Source: Labrys sp. WJW
Lineage (GTDB): Bacteria > Pseudomonadota > Alphaproteobacteria > Rhizobiales > Labraceae
Length of the DNA: 64,000 bases
Direction of reading: 5' to 3'
NCBI RefSeq assembly: GCF_001676615.1
Contig: NZ_LYXZ01000020.1
Span: forward strand, 110,062 to 174,061
Positions 43,928 to 52,433 of the stretch are shown here, piece by piece. Every line of letters starts with the position of its first letter. Position 1 is the stretch's first letter. The notes under the pieces were generated by a model. It had not been told where the DNA came from. It searched no databases and saw only the letters and a list, made by a program, of their open reading frames with translations. The position numbers and the translations under genes are program-made.

Positions 43928-44941
43928 ATGAAGGTCGTATTCAGCGAAACCCAGAGGCGCCACGACCCGACCTTCTTCCTGTCGAGTGGTACGCAGCGGC
44001 CCAATCCGGAAGTGCCGCGCCGCTGTGACATCCTGCTGCAGGCGGCCCTTGGAGCAGGGCTGACGCAGGTCGCTCCCGATGATGCCGGGTTGGCGCCTGT
44101 CGCGGCCGTGCACAAGCCCGACTACATCCATTTCCTGCGCCATATCCATGCGCGCTGGCGGGAGATCGATGGCGCTTCGGCCGAGGTGATCCCCAACATC
44201 CATCCCGATCGCCGCAATGGCGCCTATCCCGCCTCCGCCGTCGGACAGGCGGGCTATCACATGGCCGACACGGCCTGTCCGATCTCGGCCGGAACCTATG
44301 AGGCGGCCCTGGCCAGCGCCCACACCGCCTATCATGCCGCCGGCTTGGTGCTCGGCGGCGAACGCGCCGCCTATGCGCTTTGCCGTCCGCCGGGCCATCA
44401 CGCCTTCGCCGACCTTGCCGGCGGATTCTGCTTCTTCAACAACAGCGGCATCGCCGCCCAGGCCTTGCGCAGCCGCCATGACCGCGTCGCCATTCTCGAT
44501 GTCGACCTGCACCACGGCAACGGCACCCAGGGCATGTTCTATGGCCGCCCCGACATCTTCACGGTTTCCGTCCATGCCGACCCCATTCGCTTCTACCCCT
44601 TCTTCTGGGGGCATGCGGACGAGCGGGGCGAAGGCGAGGGGCTGGGCTACAACCTCAATCTGCCCCTGCCGCGCAAGACGGGGGACGAGGGCTTCCTCGC
44701 TGCCCTCGACGTGGCCCTGGACCGTATCGCCGCTTTCGCACCGGGCGCGCTGGTGGTGGCGCTCGGCCTCGACGCTTTCGAGGGCGACCCCTTCCAGGAA
44801 TTGACGGTGACCACCAAGGGTTTCGCCCGTATCGCCGCCCGTATCGCCAGCCTCGGGCTGCCGATGGCGATCGTGCAGGAGGGCGGCTATGTCTGCGACG
44901 CCCTCGGCGACAATCTCGCCAGCTTCCTCGGCGGGCTGTAA
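43928..44941 (+). CDS. Histone deacetylase superfamily protein, second acetylpolyamine amidohydrolase-like enzyme
   Basis: 337 aa from the ATG at 43928 with GGAGGAAC upstream. MKVVFSETQRRHDPTFFLSS is the typical beginning of this subfamily; the core is complete: CRPPGHHAFADL, FCFFNNSGIAA, LDVDLHHGNGTQG and VQEGGYVCDALG. It is clearly divergent from the member at 38876 (about a third identical by eye), so it is not a recent duplication and may act on a different acyl-amine. It stands as a single gene next to the small membrane protein. Confidence 0.92.
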   Translation: MKVVFSETQRRHDPTFFLSSGTQRPNPEVPRRCDILLQAALGAGLTQVAPDDAGLAPVAAVHKPDYIHFLRHIHARWREIDGASAEVIPNIHPDRRNGAYPASAVGQAGYHMADTACPISAGTYEAALASAHTAYHAAGLVLGGERAAYALCRPPGHHAFADLAGGFCFFNNSGIAAQALRSRHDRVAILDVDLHHGNGTQGMFYGRPDIFTVSVHADPIRFYPFFWGHADERGEGEGLGYNLNLPLPRKTGDEGFLAALDVALDRIAAFAPGALVVALGLDAFEGDPFQELTVTTKGFARIAARIASLGLPMAIVQEGGYVCDALGDNLASFLGGL

Positions 44942-45036
44942 GGCATTTTTCCAGCATGCATGGGTTACGACATCAAAATGCCGGGGTCGGGGCGTAGGTT
45001 CGAGACTGGTTTGGGACGATTGAGGGAGTTGTTCCG

Positions 45037-45228
45037 ATGACCAGTCTCGCTGTCGATGCCAGTGCCTTGCTGGCAGCCCTCTGGATGCCGGCCCTGTTCA
45101 AGGTTCTCGCCGCCGATATTGCCATCGGCGCGGTCATCCTGTCAGGCTATCTCTGGCACAGGAAACAGGAACGCTGCAATGCCGAGCTGTCCGAGCGTAA
45201 ATGGGGCAGGCGGCATCTGCATGGCTGA
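45037..45228 (+). CDS. Small hypothetical membrane protein
   Basis: 63 aa with one hydrophobic stretch (about 19-40, FKVLAADIAIGAVILSGYLW) and a basic C-terminus. A GGGAG ribosome site precedes the ATG, supporting real translation. No similarity recognised. Confidence 0.45.
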   Translation: MTSLAVDASALLAALWMPALFKVLAADIAIGAVILSGYLWHRKQERCNAELSERKWGRRHLHG

Positions 45229-45320
45229 AGTCGCCTTCGCCGCTATAAACGGTCTGCTTGAACTTCTCGCCTCGATGCTTTCTCTCAAGCGAAAGTCTGC
45301 CGGCTTTTCGGCATGACAGC

Positions 45321-45557
45321 TCAATGCACGATGGCACCGGCCGCATTGCCCTTCGACATCCATACCACCAAGGCATCGTTGAAGGAGGCCACGGCATCGC
45401 TGGCAATCGGGATGCGGATAATGGCCCCATCCGCAAATTCGAATTCGGCTACGGCAAATTGCCGATGTTCCGGTGCAGTCAGGCCGCGAAATTTCGTAAG
45501 AAGCGGCGTGACGACCGAGCCGTCTCCACTTCCGAGCGGGTCCGAAGGATCGCTCAT
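45321..45557 (-). CDS. Small hypothetical protein
   Basis: 78 aa, soluble, with a regular beta-like pattern (FAVAEFEFADGAIIRIPIAS). Amino-acid composition looks coding, but the ribosome site is weak and no family is recognised. It could be a chance frame; the neighbouring frame 45142-45765 on the same strand is less plausible. Confidence 0.35.
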   Translation of the reverse strand: MSDPSDPLGSGDGSVVTPLLTKFRGLTAPEHRQFAVAEFEFADGAIIRIPIASDAVASFNDALVVWMSKGNAAGAIVH

Positions 45558-45809
45558 TCAACCATCCAATGCCAAGTCCAATAATTGCCTTCCCTATGAC
45601 GAAAGGCTGTGACATGGGCGTGATACGAAATATATCATCTGAGAATTTTTTTGGGCCAATGACAAGCAGAGACATCATGCTGACGCAAAGGCATAAAAAA
45701 TATGTGACCCGGTTGCCGTGATAGAGTCCGACTGTAATATAGAAATGGAAACGCCTCCTGGGCAATTTTTGCCAGGAAGCGTGTGAGTATGAGTCTATTC
45801 TCTATTGTA
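45558..45809. other. AT-rich intergenic stretch
   Basis: 252 bp clearly AT-richer than the surroundings, behind nagA. No gene or clear hairpin terminator is seen, apart from a short imperfect stem near 45756-45780 (GCCTCCTGGGCAA with TTGCCAGGAAGC) followed on the minus strand by no U-tract. Confidence 0.35.
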
Positions 45810-46982
45810 TCAACGTGGAATTCTTGATCGGAAAGCTGCAGATCCGCCGATCCAGACCGAGGTTATCGCCAGATCATCCGTCAGCACAACCATGTCGGAT
45901 CGGCTCCCTCGGGCCAGGCGGCCATACCGCAGGTCCATGCCCACGGCCATGGCCGGGTAAAGCGAGGCCATGCGCAGGGCTTCGCCGAGATCGAGGCCGA
46001 TCCGCTCATGCATGAAACGCACGGCCGAAATCATGTCGAGGTCGGCGCCTGCGAGAGTGCCGTCATCGAGGGTCAGGCGGCCGTTTTCGCGTTTGATCAC
46101 GCGGCCATTGAGCGTGAACTGCCGCATATCCGTGCCGATCGTGGCCATGGCGTCGGTGACCAGGAAGATCCGGCCGGGGTGCCGCTTGGCCCGCAATGCG
46201 ATGTCGATCGTGATGGGGTCGACATGGATGCCGTCGGCCACCAGCCCGGCGGAGAGACCACCAAGAGCGATCGCCGTGCCGGCAAGCCCCGGTTCGCGAT
46301 TCTTGATCTGGCTCATGGCGTTGAACAGATGCGTGGCCATGGAGGCGCCGGCCTCCGCCGCCGCGACCACGTCCCCATATTCGGCATCGCTATGGCCGAT
46401 GCTGACGATCAGCCCTGCCTCCGCGAGGCGGCGGATCTGGGCCGGCGTCACCGATTCCGTCGCGACCGTCGTGAGCAGGACGGGAACCTGGCTTCTGGCG
46501 GCGACCAGCCTGGCGAGATCGGTCTCCTCCATCGGGCGGATCAATTGCGGATCATGCGCGCCCTTGCGCGAGACGGCCAGATGCGGCCCCTCGATATGCA
46601 GGCCGAGGAAACCCGGCACCTTCCGTCGCTGGGCCTCCGCGCCGGCCTCGAGGGCCTCGGTGGTGATATCGGGCGTGTCGGTGATCAGGGTCGCCAGCAG
46701 CGCCGTGGTGCCGAACTGCGCGTGAGCCGCGCAGATGGTGGCGATGGTCTCGGCGTCTCGGCGGTCGTTCAGCATCACGCCGCCGCCGCCATTGACCTGG
46801 AGGTCGATGAAGCCGGGGGCGATGAAGCCCGCCTCGATCGTCTCGACCGCGATTCCCGCCGGCATGGCGCTGCGGGGCACGATCGCCTCGATGCGCACGC
46901 CGTCGACGATCACGGCGGCATCCTGGTGCCAGGCCTCGCCATCGAAGATGCGCGGGGCCAGCAGGGCCGATTGCGTGCTCAT
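45810..46982 (-). CDS. nagA: N-acetylglucosamine-6-phosphate deacetylase
   Basis: 390 aa, amidohydrolase fold. Motifs: FIAPGFIDLQVNGGGGVML (metal site is QVNG in place of the HxH of other amidohydrolases, as in NagA), GLHIEGPHLAVSRKGAHD, SIGHSDAEY, THLFNAMSQ and FLVTDAMATIG (catalytic Asp). It deacetylates GlcNAc-6-P to GlcN-6-P and acetate. Last gene of the operon kinase, regulator, SIS deaminase, nagA; its ATG overlaps the SIS stop (ATGA). Confidence 0.96.
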   Translation of the reverse strand: MSTQSALLAPRIFDGEAWHQDAAVIVDGVRIEAIVPRSAMPAGIAVETIEAGFIAPGFIDLQVNGGGGVMLNDRRDAETIATICAAHAQFGTTALLATLITDTPDITTEALEAGAEAQRRKVPGFLGLHIEGPHLAVSRKGAHDPQLIRPMEETDLARLVAARSQVPVLLTTVATESVTPAQIRRLAEAGLIVSIGHSDAEYGDVVAAAEAGASMATHLFNAMSQIKNREPGLAGTAIALGGLSAGLVADGIHVDPITIDIALRAKRHPGRIFLVTDAMATIGTDMRQFTLNGRVIKRENGRLTLDDGTLAGADLDMISAVRFMHERIGLDLGEALRMASLYPAMAVGMDLRYGRLARGSRSDMVVLTDDLAITSVWIGGSAAFRSRIPR

Positions 46983-48007
46983 ACCGTCTCCGTGACCTTG
47001 CGCAGATTGCGGGGCTCGTCGGGATTGAGGCCGCGACGACGGGCGAAGGCCTCGACGAAGGCGTAGAAGGAAGCGATCAGCACCAGCGGGTCGGTCAAGG
47101 GGTGGCCGGTGGCTGCGAAGGGCAGGCGTGCGGCTTGCTTTGCGCCATCGGCGGTGATGAAGGCGGCCGCTCCCTTGGCCGCCAGTGCGTCGGCGGTTCC
47201 AATGATGGAGCTTTGGGCCTTGTCGCGTGCGGCGAGGGCCAGCACGGGGAAGCCGGGCCCGACCAGCGCCATCGGCCCATGCATGACTTCGGCGCCGCTA
47301 TAGGCTTCCGCGTGCACCGAGCAGGTTTCCTTGAACTTTAGCGCCACCTCGTTGGCGATCGCCAGGGCGGGGCCGCGGCCGAGCACGAAAACGGAGGAGG
47401 TGCCGTCGAGGGCGTCGGCCAGGGCAGTCCAGTCGCAGGCGACCGCCTGTTCCAGGTGGCGGGGCAGATCCTGGAGAGCGGCGAGCAGTGCCTTGTCGCC
47501 GGCCCAATAAGCGAGGACGCCGAGGCCGGCCACGGCGGAATTCACGAAGGTCTTGGTGGCAGCAACGCTCTTCTCCGTGCCGGCGGCGATATCGATGGCG
47601 TGATCGGCCGCGAGCGCCAGCGGCGAGCCCGCCGTGTTGGTGAGGGCGATGGCGACGGCGCCGCTATGGCGCACCGCTTCCGCCATGGCGACGATGTCGG
47701 GGCTCTTGCCCGATTGCGAGATGGACAGGCTGGCGGCGCCGGCGAGCTTGAGCGGCGCCTGGTAGATCGAGGCGATCGAAGGACCCAGCGAGGCGACCGG
47801 CACACCGGTGGTCAACTCGACCGCATATTTGACAAAGGAGGCGGCATGGTCGGAGGAGCCGCGGGCCACGGTGACGAGGACGCGCGGATCGACGGCCTTC
47901 AACGCAGTGCCCGCCCGTTCCATCTCGGCGGCGGATTGTTCGAACAGGCGTGCGACGGCCTGGGGAATTTCCAGCACCTCGCGGCGCATATGGGTCTCTG
48001 TTGTCAC
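46979..48007 (-). CDS. SIS-domain glucosamine-6-phosphate deaminase (NagB-II type)
   Basis: 342 aa, two SIS domains without the glutaminase domain of GlmS: TVARGSSDHAASFVKYAVEL and SISQSGKSPDIVAMAEAV in the first, VFVLGRGPALAIANEVALK in the second, and a C-terminal RGLNPDEPRNLRKVTETV. Such proteins replace NagB, turning GlcN-6-P into fructose-6-P and ammonia. Start is GTG at 48007 overlapping the nagR stop (GTGA); an ATG seven codons in is an alternative. All four genes of this operon overlap by 3-4 bp. Confidence 0.92.
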   Translation of the reverse strand: MTTETHMRREVLEIPQAVARLFEQSAAEMERAGTALKAVDPRVLVTVARGSSDHAASFVKYAVELTTGVPVASLGPSIASIYQAPLKLAGAASLSISQSGKSPDIVAMAEAVRHSGAVAIALTNTAGSPLALAADHAIDIAAGTEKSVAATKTFVNSAVAGLGVLAYWAGDKALLAALQDLPRHLEQAVACDWTALADALDGTSSVFVLGRGPALAIANEVALKFKETCSVHAEAYSGAEVMHGPMALVGPGFPVLALAARDKAQSSIIGTADALAAKGAAAFITADGAKQAARLPFAATGHPLTDPLVLIASFYAFVEAFARRRGLNPDEPRNLRKVTETV

Positions 48008-48786
48008 AGTGCTTCTCCTTCGCTGGGCTCGGCCAGTCGCAATTCCGCTACGAAATCATAGGTATCGCCCCGGTAGATCGACCGGGTGAATTCAACCACC
48101 TTGCCGCTCGGCAGATAGGAGACGCGCTCGATGTTGAGGCTGGCGGCTCCGGGAGGCACGCGCAGCAACTGGGCATCCTCCGGCCCGAGATTGGCGGCCG
48201 AGATGCGCTGGACGGCGCGCACCGGCTTGTTGCCGTGCTCGGCAAGGGCGGCGTAGAGCGAGGAGCCGACCGCTTCCGGGTTCGGCAGCAGGGAGGCCCC
48301 GATCGAGGCGCGTTCGATCGCGACAGCGGCTTCATTGGCAAAGCGCAGGCGATTTACCCGTGCCACCATCTCGTTGGCGGTCAGGCCGAGGATCATCGTC
48401 TCTTGCGGCGAGGGTACATAGAGGCCGCGCTCGAGCCAGACCGAGTGCACCAGCTTGCCGCGCCGTGCCATGTCTTCGGTGAAGGATGTCAGGCGCGACA
48501 GCGACTGCTCGACGCGTTCAACCCGCGGCGCCACGAAGGTACCTGAGCCGTGGCGCTGGATCAGCACCCCCTGTTCGACCAAGTTCTGCAGCGCCTTGCG
48601 CACGGTGACGCGCGAAATATCGGCCTTCATGGCGATGTCACGTTCGGAAGGGAGCGCATCGCCGGCGGCCAGGACACCGTCCCGCACCGCTTCCTCGATC
48701 GATTTGCGCAATTGCAGATAGAGCGGCGCATTGCTGCCCTTGGCATCGGCGAGGGAACGGAAGATGAGGTCGACGGCGTCACTCAT
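48004..48786 (-). CDS. GntR/HutC family regulator of the GlcNAc genes
   Basis: 260 aa from the ATG at 48784-48786, which has GGAAAGGC upstream. An ATG at 48868-48870 overlaps the kinase stop as ATGA and would give 288 aa; both are credible. The winged helix (LYLQLRKSIEEAVRDGVLAA, LPSERDIAMKADISRVTVRK) and UTRA effector domain (VNRLRFANEAAVAIERASI) make it a NagR/DasR-type sensor of a phosphorylated amino sugar. Likely sites are the inverted pair at 49794-49818 and 49913-49937. Confidence 0.92.
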   Translation of the reverse strand: MSDAVDLIFRSLADAKGSNAPLYLQLRKSIEEAVRDGVLAAGDALPSERDIAMKADISRVTVRKALQNLVEQGVLIQRHGSGTFVAPRVERVEQSLSRLTSFTEDMARRGKLVHSVWLERGLYVPSPQETMILGLTANEMVARVNRLRFANEAAVAIERASIGASLLPNPEAVGSSLYAALAEHGNKPVRAVQRISAANLGPEDAQLLRVPPGAASLNIERVSYLPSGKVVEFTRSIYRGDTYDFVAELRLAEPSEGEAL

Positions 48787-48866
48787 GGCTTGCCTTTCCA
48801 AGCCGAATTCCCGGGCCTGTTCCTTATAGGAGGGCAAGAGTTCGGCGTAACTCAACTGCCTGGCGA

Positions 48867-49769
48867 TCATGGCTGCATCAGTCCCGGTTTGCCATCCGAC
48901 AATGACCGCTCGAGGCCGAATAGTCGGGCAGCCATGGATACTGCGCCTCCCAGCGCGTCCTGCAGAGGAGGCACGAGCCGCTCCCGGTGTTTTGGGGGCA
49001 GGCGAGGTCCGATCAGCGTTGCCAGGCCGCCCAATAAGCAACGGGGTGTCGCATTGGCAAGCGCAAGCGCGTCCAGGGATGCCTCCACCGCTGAAACGGC
49101 CCGACCTACGATCCTCTCCGCCGCCGGGTCGCCGCGATCGAGATAGTCGAAGATCATCGGTGCGAAGGTGCCGAAATCACGCGGCTGGGCGGATTTGGTG
49201 AACTCGACGATCGCCTGTGGATCGTTGTGATGTGCCGCCAGCACGGCGGCCAGCAGAGGCGTGAGAGGAGCCGTGCCGTCATGGGCGAGCAGCGTCTCCT
49301 CGAGCAGATCGCGCCCGATCCGTGCGCCGCTGCCCTGGTCGCCGAGCAGGAAGCCCCAGCCGCCGAGGCGGCGGATTTCGCCCGACTGGCGCGCCAGATA
49401 GTGGCTGCCCGTGCCCAGGATGCCGATGGCGCCGTCTCCCGCGCCGATCGCGCCTTCCAGGGCGATGAGTACGTCGGACTCGATCAGGCAGCGGCGAAAG
49501 GGCAGGCGAGTGCGCAGCTCGGCGGCATAGGTTCCGATATTGGCGCCCGCCAGGCCGAGCACGACGGGGGTGTCGGGAATATGGGCCGGATCCTGGCCGG
49601 CGGTGGCGAAGGCCTGGCCGACGGCTGCCATGATGCTCTCGCATGCTCCGTTCAAATCCGTGCGGATATTGGCCGACCCGGCCTTGGCGCGGCCGATGAT
49701 CTGGCTTTGGGCTGTCGCGAGCGCCGCCCTGCAGCTTGTGCCTCCGCCATCGACGCCAAGGATCATCAT
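48867..49769 (-). CDS. BadF/BadG-type N-acetylglucosamine kinase
   Basis: 300 aa from the ATG at 49767-49769 (GGGAGAAG upstream). ASKHA fold: ILGVDGGGTSCRAAL (phosphate 1), VVLGLAGAN, ESDVLIALEGA (sugar-binding Asp), GIGILGTGSHY-like phosphate 2 segment and WGFLLGDQGSGARIG. The family phosphorylates GlcNAc or glucosamine. As importer-borne GlcNAc arrives unphosphorylated, a kinase is needed before nagA. First gene of the nag operon. Confidence 0.92.
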   Translation of the reverse strand: MMILGVDGGGTSCRAALATAQSQIIGRAKAGSANIRTDLNGACESIMAAVGQAFATAGQDPAHIPDTPVVLGLAGANIGTYAAELRTRLPFRRCLIESDVLIALEGAIGAGDGAIGILGTGSHYLARQSGEIRRLGGWGFLLGDQGSGARIGRDLLEETLLAHDGTAPLTPLLAAVLAAHHNDPQAIVEFTKSAQPRDFGTFAPMIFDYLDRGDPAAERIVGRAVSAVEASLDALALANATPRCLLGGLATLIGPRLPPKHRERLVPPLQDALGGAVSMAARLFGLERSLSDGKPGLMQP

Positions 49770-49793
49770 TGCAGTCTTCTCCCTATACGAAAA

Positions 49794-49818
49794 CAATACC
49801 AATAAGCTACCACTCGTC
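49794..49818. promoter_or_regulatory. Putative NagR-type operator at the kinase promoter
   Basis: CAATACCAATAAGCTACCAC then TCGTC, 25 bp upstream of the kinase start. It matches, in the opposite orientation, the site at 49913-49937 (CAATACCAAATAAATACCAC then TTGTC). Confidence 0.6.
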
Positions 49819-49905
49819 AAGGGGCATTCTAGGCAAAAAATTTAAACTAAACAAAATCAGATATTTACATGAAATATGACAACCTGGAGAGAAAAGTTAT
49901 GTGAG

Positions 49906-49937
49906 ACCACTAGACAAGTGGTATTTATTTGGTATTG
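49906..49937. promoter_or_regulatory. Putative NagR-type operator at the importer promoter
   Basis: It holds the palindrome ACCACT-AGACA-AGTGGT (49906-49922) and, overlapping on the minus strand, the 25-bp sequence shared with 49794-49818. HutC/GntR sites are often of this GTGGT-type with a short spacer. Confidence 0.6.
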
Positions 49938-50141
49938 TCCGGCGCATCGGGGAGGCGGGGTCGGACCTAGGCCGGCGCTGCCGAGCGGAGGCCTGCGGGC
50001 GTGCAGGTTCTTCGGGTCTCCGGGCAGCAGACCAGTTGCCGGCCGGGAAAGGCTGCATGAGCGGCGCATCCCGGTGGAGCTGGATACCGCAAGGTTGACC
50101 AGAGCCGGCCCGGGTAGTGGCCGGTACAGGGAGGAAGACGG

Positions 50142-51398
50142 ATGAAGAAGCGACTTTTGACGGCCCTATTCCTGGGCACTACTTTTCTCAGCGCGACGGC
50201 CGCCTGGGCCGAGGACGCTACCCTCACCATCGAAAGCTGGCGCAATGACGATCTTGCCATCTGGCAGGAAAAGCTGATCCCTGCCTTCGAGAAGGCCAAT
50301 CCCGGCATCAAGGTGAACTTCACCCCGTCGGCGCCGCCGGAATACAATGCCGCGCTCAACGCCAAGCTCGATGCCGGCACCGCCGGCGACGTGATTGCCT
50401 GCCGTCCCTTCGATGCCTCGCTGGAGCTCTACAAGAAGGGCCAGCTGACGGATCTGTCGACCCTGCCGGGCATGGACAATTTCACCGACACGTCCAAGTC
50501 TGCCTGGCAGACCGACGACGGCAAGACCACTTTCTGCGTGCCGGTCGCCTCGGTGATCCACGGCTTCATCTACAACAAGGAAGCCTTCGACAAGCTAGGC
50601 CTCAAGCCGCCGCAGACCGAGGACGAGTTCTTCGCCGCCCTCGACAAGATCAAGGCGGACGGCACCTATGTTCCGATGGCGATGGGCACCAAGGATCTGT
50701 GGGAAGCCGCCACCATGGGCTACCAGAACATCGGGCCCAACTACTGGAAGGGCGAGGACGGCCGTCTGGCGCTGATCAAGGGCGCCCAGAAGCTGACCGA
50801 TGCCGATTGGGTCGAGCCCTTCGTCACGCTGGCCAAGTGGAAGTCCTATCTGGGCGACGGCTTCGAAGCGCAGACCTATCCCGACAGCCAGAACCTGTTC
50901 ACCCTCGGCCGTGCCGCCATCTATCCGGCCGGTTCCTGGGAAATCTCCCCCTTCGGTGCGCAGGCGCAGTTCAAGATGGGCGCTTTCCCGCCGCCGGTGC
51001 GCAAGGCCGGCGATACCTGCTACATATCCGACCACAACGACATCGGCTTCGGCCTGAACGCCAAGAGCAAGAACCCGGAAGCAGCCAAGAAGCTGCTGGC
51101 TTGGATCGCTTCGCCTGAATTCGCCACGCTCTACGCCAATGCTTTGCCGGGCTTCTTCAGCCTCGCCAAGAGCGAGGTGAAGCTCGAAAATCCGCTGGCG
51201 CAGGAATTCGTGTCCTGGCGCAACAAGTGCAAGTCGACCATCCGCTCGACCTACAAGATCCTGTCGCGCGGCACGCCCAATCTCGAGAACGAGACCTGGG
51301 TGGAATCCGCCAATGTGATCAACGGCGTCGACACGCCGCAAGCTGCTGCCGAGAAGCTCCAGAAGGGGCTCGACAGTTGGTATAAGCCGGCTAAGTAA
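50142..51398 (+). CDS. Sugar ABC importer substrate-binding protein (CUT1), probable GlcNAc/chitooligosaccharide
   Basis: 418 aa with a clear signal peptide (residues 1-23, ATAAWAED). SBP family 1 features: LTIESWRNDDLAIWQEKLIP, FEKANPGIKVNF, IYNKEAFDKLGLKPPQT and AAIYPAGSWEIS. GGGAGGAAG lies upstream of the ATG. Divergent from the nag operon with shared operators, so the substrate is most likely N-acetylglucosamine or chitobiose; the sequence of the protein alone does not prove this. Confidence 0.92.
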   Translation: MKKRLLTALFLGTTFLSATAAWAEDATLTIESWRNDDLAIWQEKLIPAFEKANPGIKVNFTPSAPPEYNAALNAKLDAGTAGDVIACRPFDASLELYKKGQLTDLSTLPGMDNFTDTSKSAWQTDDGKTTFCVPVASVIHGFIYNKEAFDKLGLKPPQTEDEFFAALDKIKADGTYVPMAMGTKDLWEAATMGYQNIGPNYWKGEDGRLALIKGAQKLTDADWVEPFVTLAKWKSYLGDGFEAQTYPDSQNLFTLGRAAIYPAGSWEISPFGAQAQFKMGAFPPPVRKAGDTCYISDHNDIGFGLNAKSKNPEAAKKLLAWIASPEFATLYANALPGFFSLAKSEVKLENPLAQEFVSWRNKCKSTIRSTYKILSRGTPNLENETWVESANVINGVDTPQAAAEKLQKGLDSWYKPAK

Positions 51399-51407
51399 GA
51401 TCGGCTC

Positions 51408-51433
51408 GGCCGCGCCTCGCTGACGGCGCGGCC
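51408..51433 (+). promoter_or_regulatory. Intercistronic stem-loop after the binding-protein gene
   Basis: 9-bp perfect stem GGCCGCGCC/GGCGCGGCC with loop of 8, ten bases past the stop. Such hairpins commonly stabilise the binding-protein message or partly terminate before the permease genes. Confidence 0.5.
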
Positions 51434-51490
51434 ATCCTCCCCCTCATCGCCATCTCCGACAACAGCAACGCACATGCGAGGATTGCTGCA

Positions 51491-52423
51491 ATGTCTCTCG
51501 AAGATTCACCAAATAGAAAAGTGTTCCGCTGGCACATTCCGGTTTTCCTGGCGCCGGCCGTCATCATCTACACGCTCGTGATGATCCTGCCGCTGATCGG
51601 TACCCTGCAGCTTTCGCTGTTCCGGACCGTCGATGGTGTGTCGCATTTCGCGGGGCTCGACAATTTCCGCACGCTGTTCGGCGATCCGCGCTGGGCCTCC
51701 AGCTTCTGGAACGCCCTGCGCAACAATTGCTGGTTCTTCCTCATCCATATGGTGGTGCAGAACCCGATCGGCGTCGTGCTGGCGGCACTGCTCTCCCATC
51801 CCAAGCTGCGCTTCGCCGCCTTCTACCGCACGGCGATCTTCATTCCGACCGTGCTGTCCTTCGTGATCGTCGGCTTCGTGTGGAAGCTGATCCTTTCCCC
51901 GCTCTGGGGCGTGGCGCCCTCGATGCTCGACCTGATCGGCCTCAAGAGCTGGTTCACGCCGCTGCTCGGCAAGGAAGCCTATGCGCTGACCACGCTCGGC
52001 CTCGTTTCGGTCTGGCAGTTCGTGGGCATTCCGATGATGCTGATCTATGCCGCTCTGCTGTCGATCCCCGACGAGGTGATCGAGGCGGCCGAGATGGACG
52101 GTATCACCGGCATCGCCCAGTTCTGGAAGATCAAGCTGCCGCTGATCCTGCCTTCGATCGGTATCATCTCGATCCTGACCTTCGTCGGCAACTTCAATGC
52201 CTTCGACCTGATCTATTCGGCGCAGGGCGCGCTGGCCGGGCCGAACTATGCCACCGACATCCTCGGTACCTTCCTCTACCGCACCTTCTTCGGCTTCCAG
52301 CTGCAGCTCGGCGATCCGAACATGGGCGCTACCATCGCCTCCATGATGTTCTTCATCATCCTGGCCGGCGTGTGCGTCTACCTCTTCGCCATCCAGACGC
52401 GGCTGCGGCGGTATCAGTTCTGA
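51491..52423 (+). CDS. Sugar ABC importer permease (CUT1, MalF type)
   Basis: 310 aa with six helices. LAPAVIIYTLVMILPLIGTL at the start and the coupling loop VIEAAEMDGITGIAQFWKIK are typical of sugar importers. Pairs with the permease at 52434, which follows after 10 bp. Confidence 0.95.
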   Translation: MSLEDSPNRKVFRWHIPVFLAPAVIIYTLVMILPLIGTLQLSLFRTVDGVSHFAGLDNFRTLFGDPRWASSFWNALRNNCWFFLIHMVVQNPIGVVLAALLSHPKLRFAAFYRTAIFIPTVLSFVIVGFVWKLILSPLWGVAPSMLDLIGLKSWFTPLLGKEAYALTTLGLVSVWQFVGIPMMLIYAALLSIPDEVIEAAEMDGITGIAQFWKIKLPLILPSIGIISILTFVGNFNAFDLIYSAQGALAGPNYATDILGTFLYRTFFGFQLQLGDPNMGATIASMMFFIILAGVCVYLFAIQTRLRRYQF

Positions 52424-52433
52424 GGAGATCGAC

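Noticed and set aside
43799..44614. N-terminal extension of the small membrane protein
   Set aside because: It would run antisense through the second deacetylase; the ATG at 43798 has its own ribosome site.
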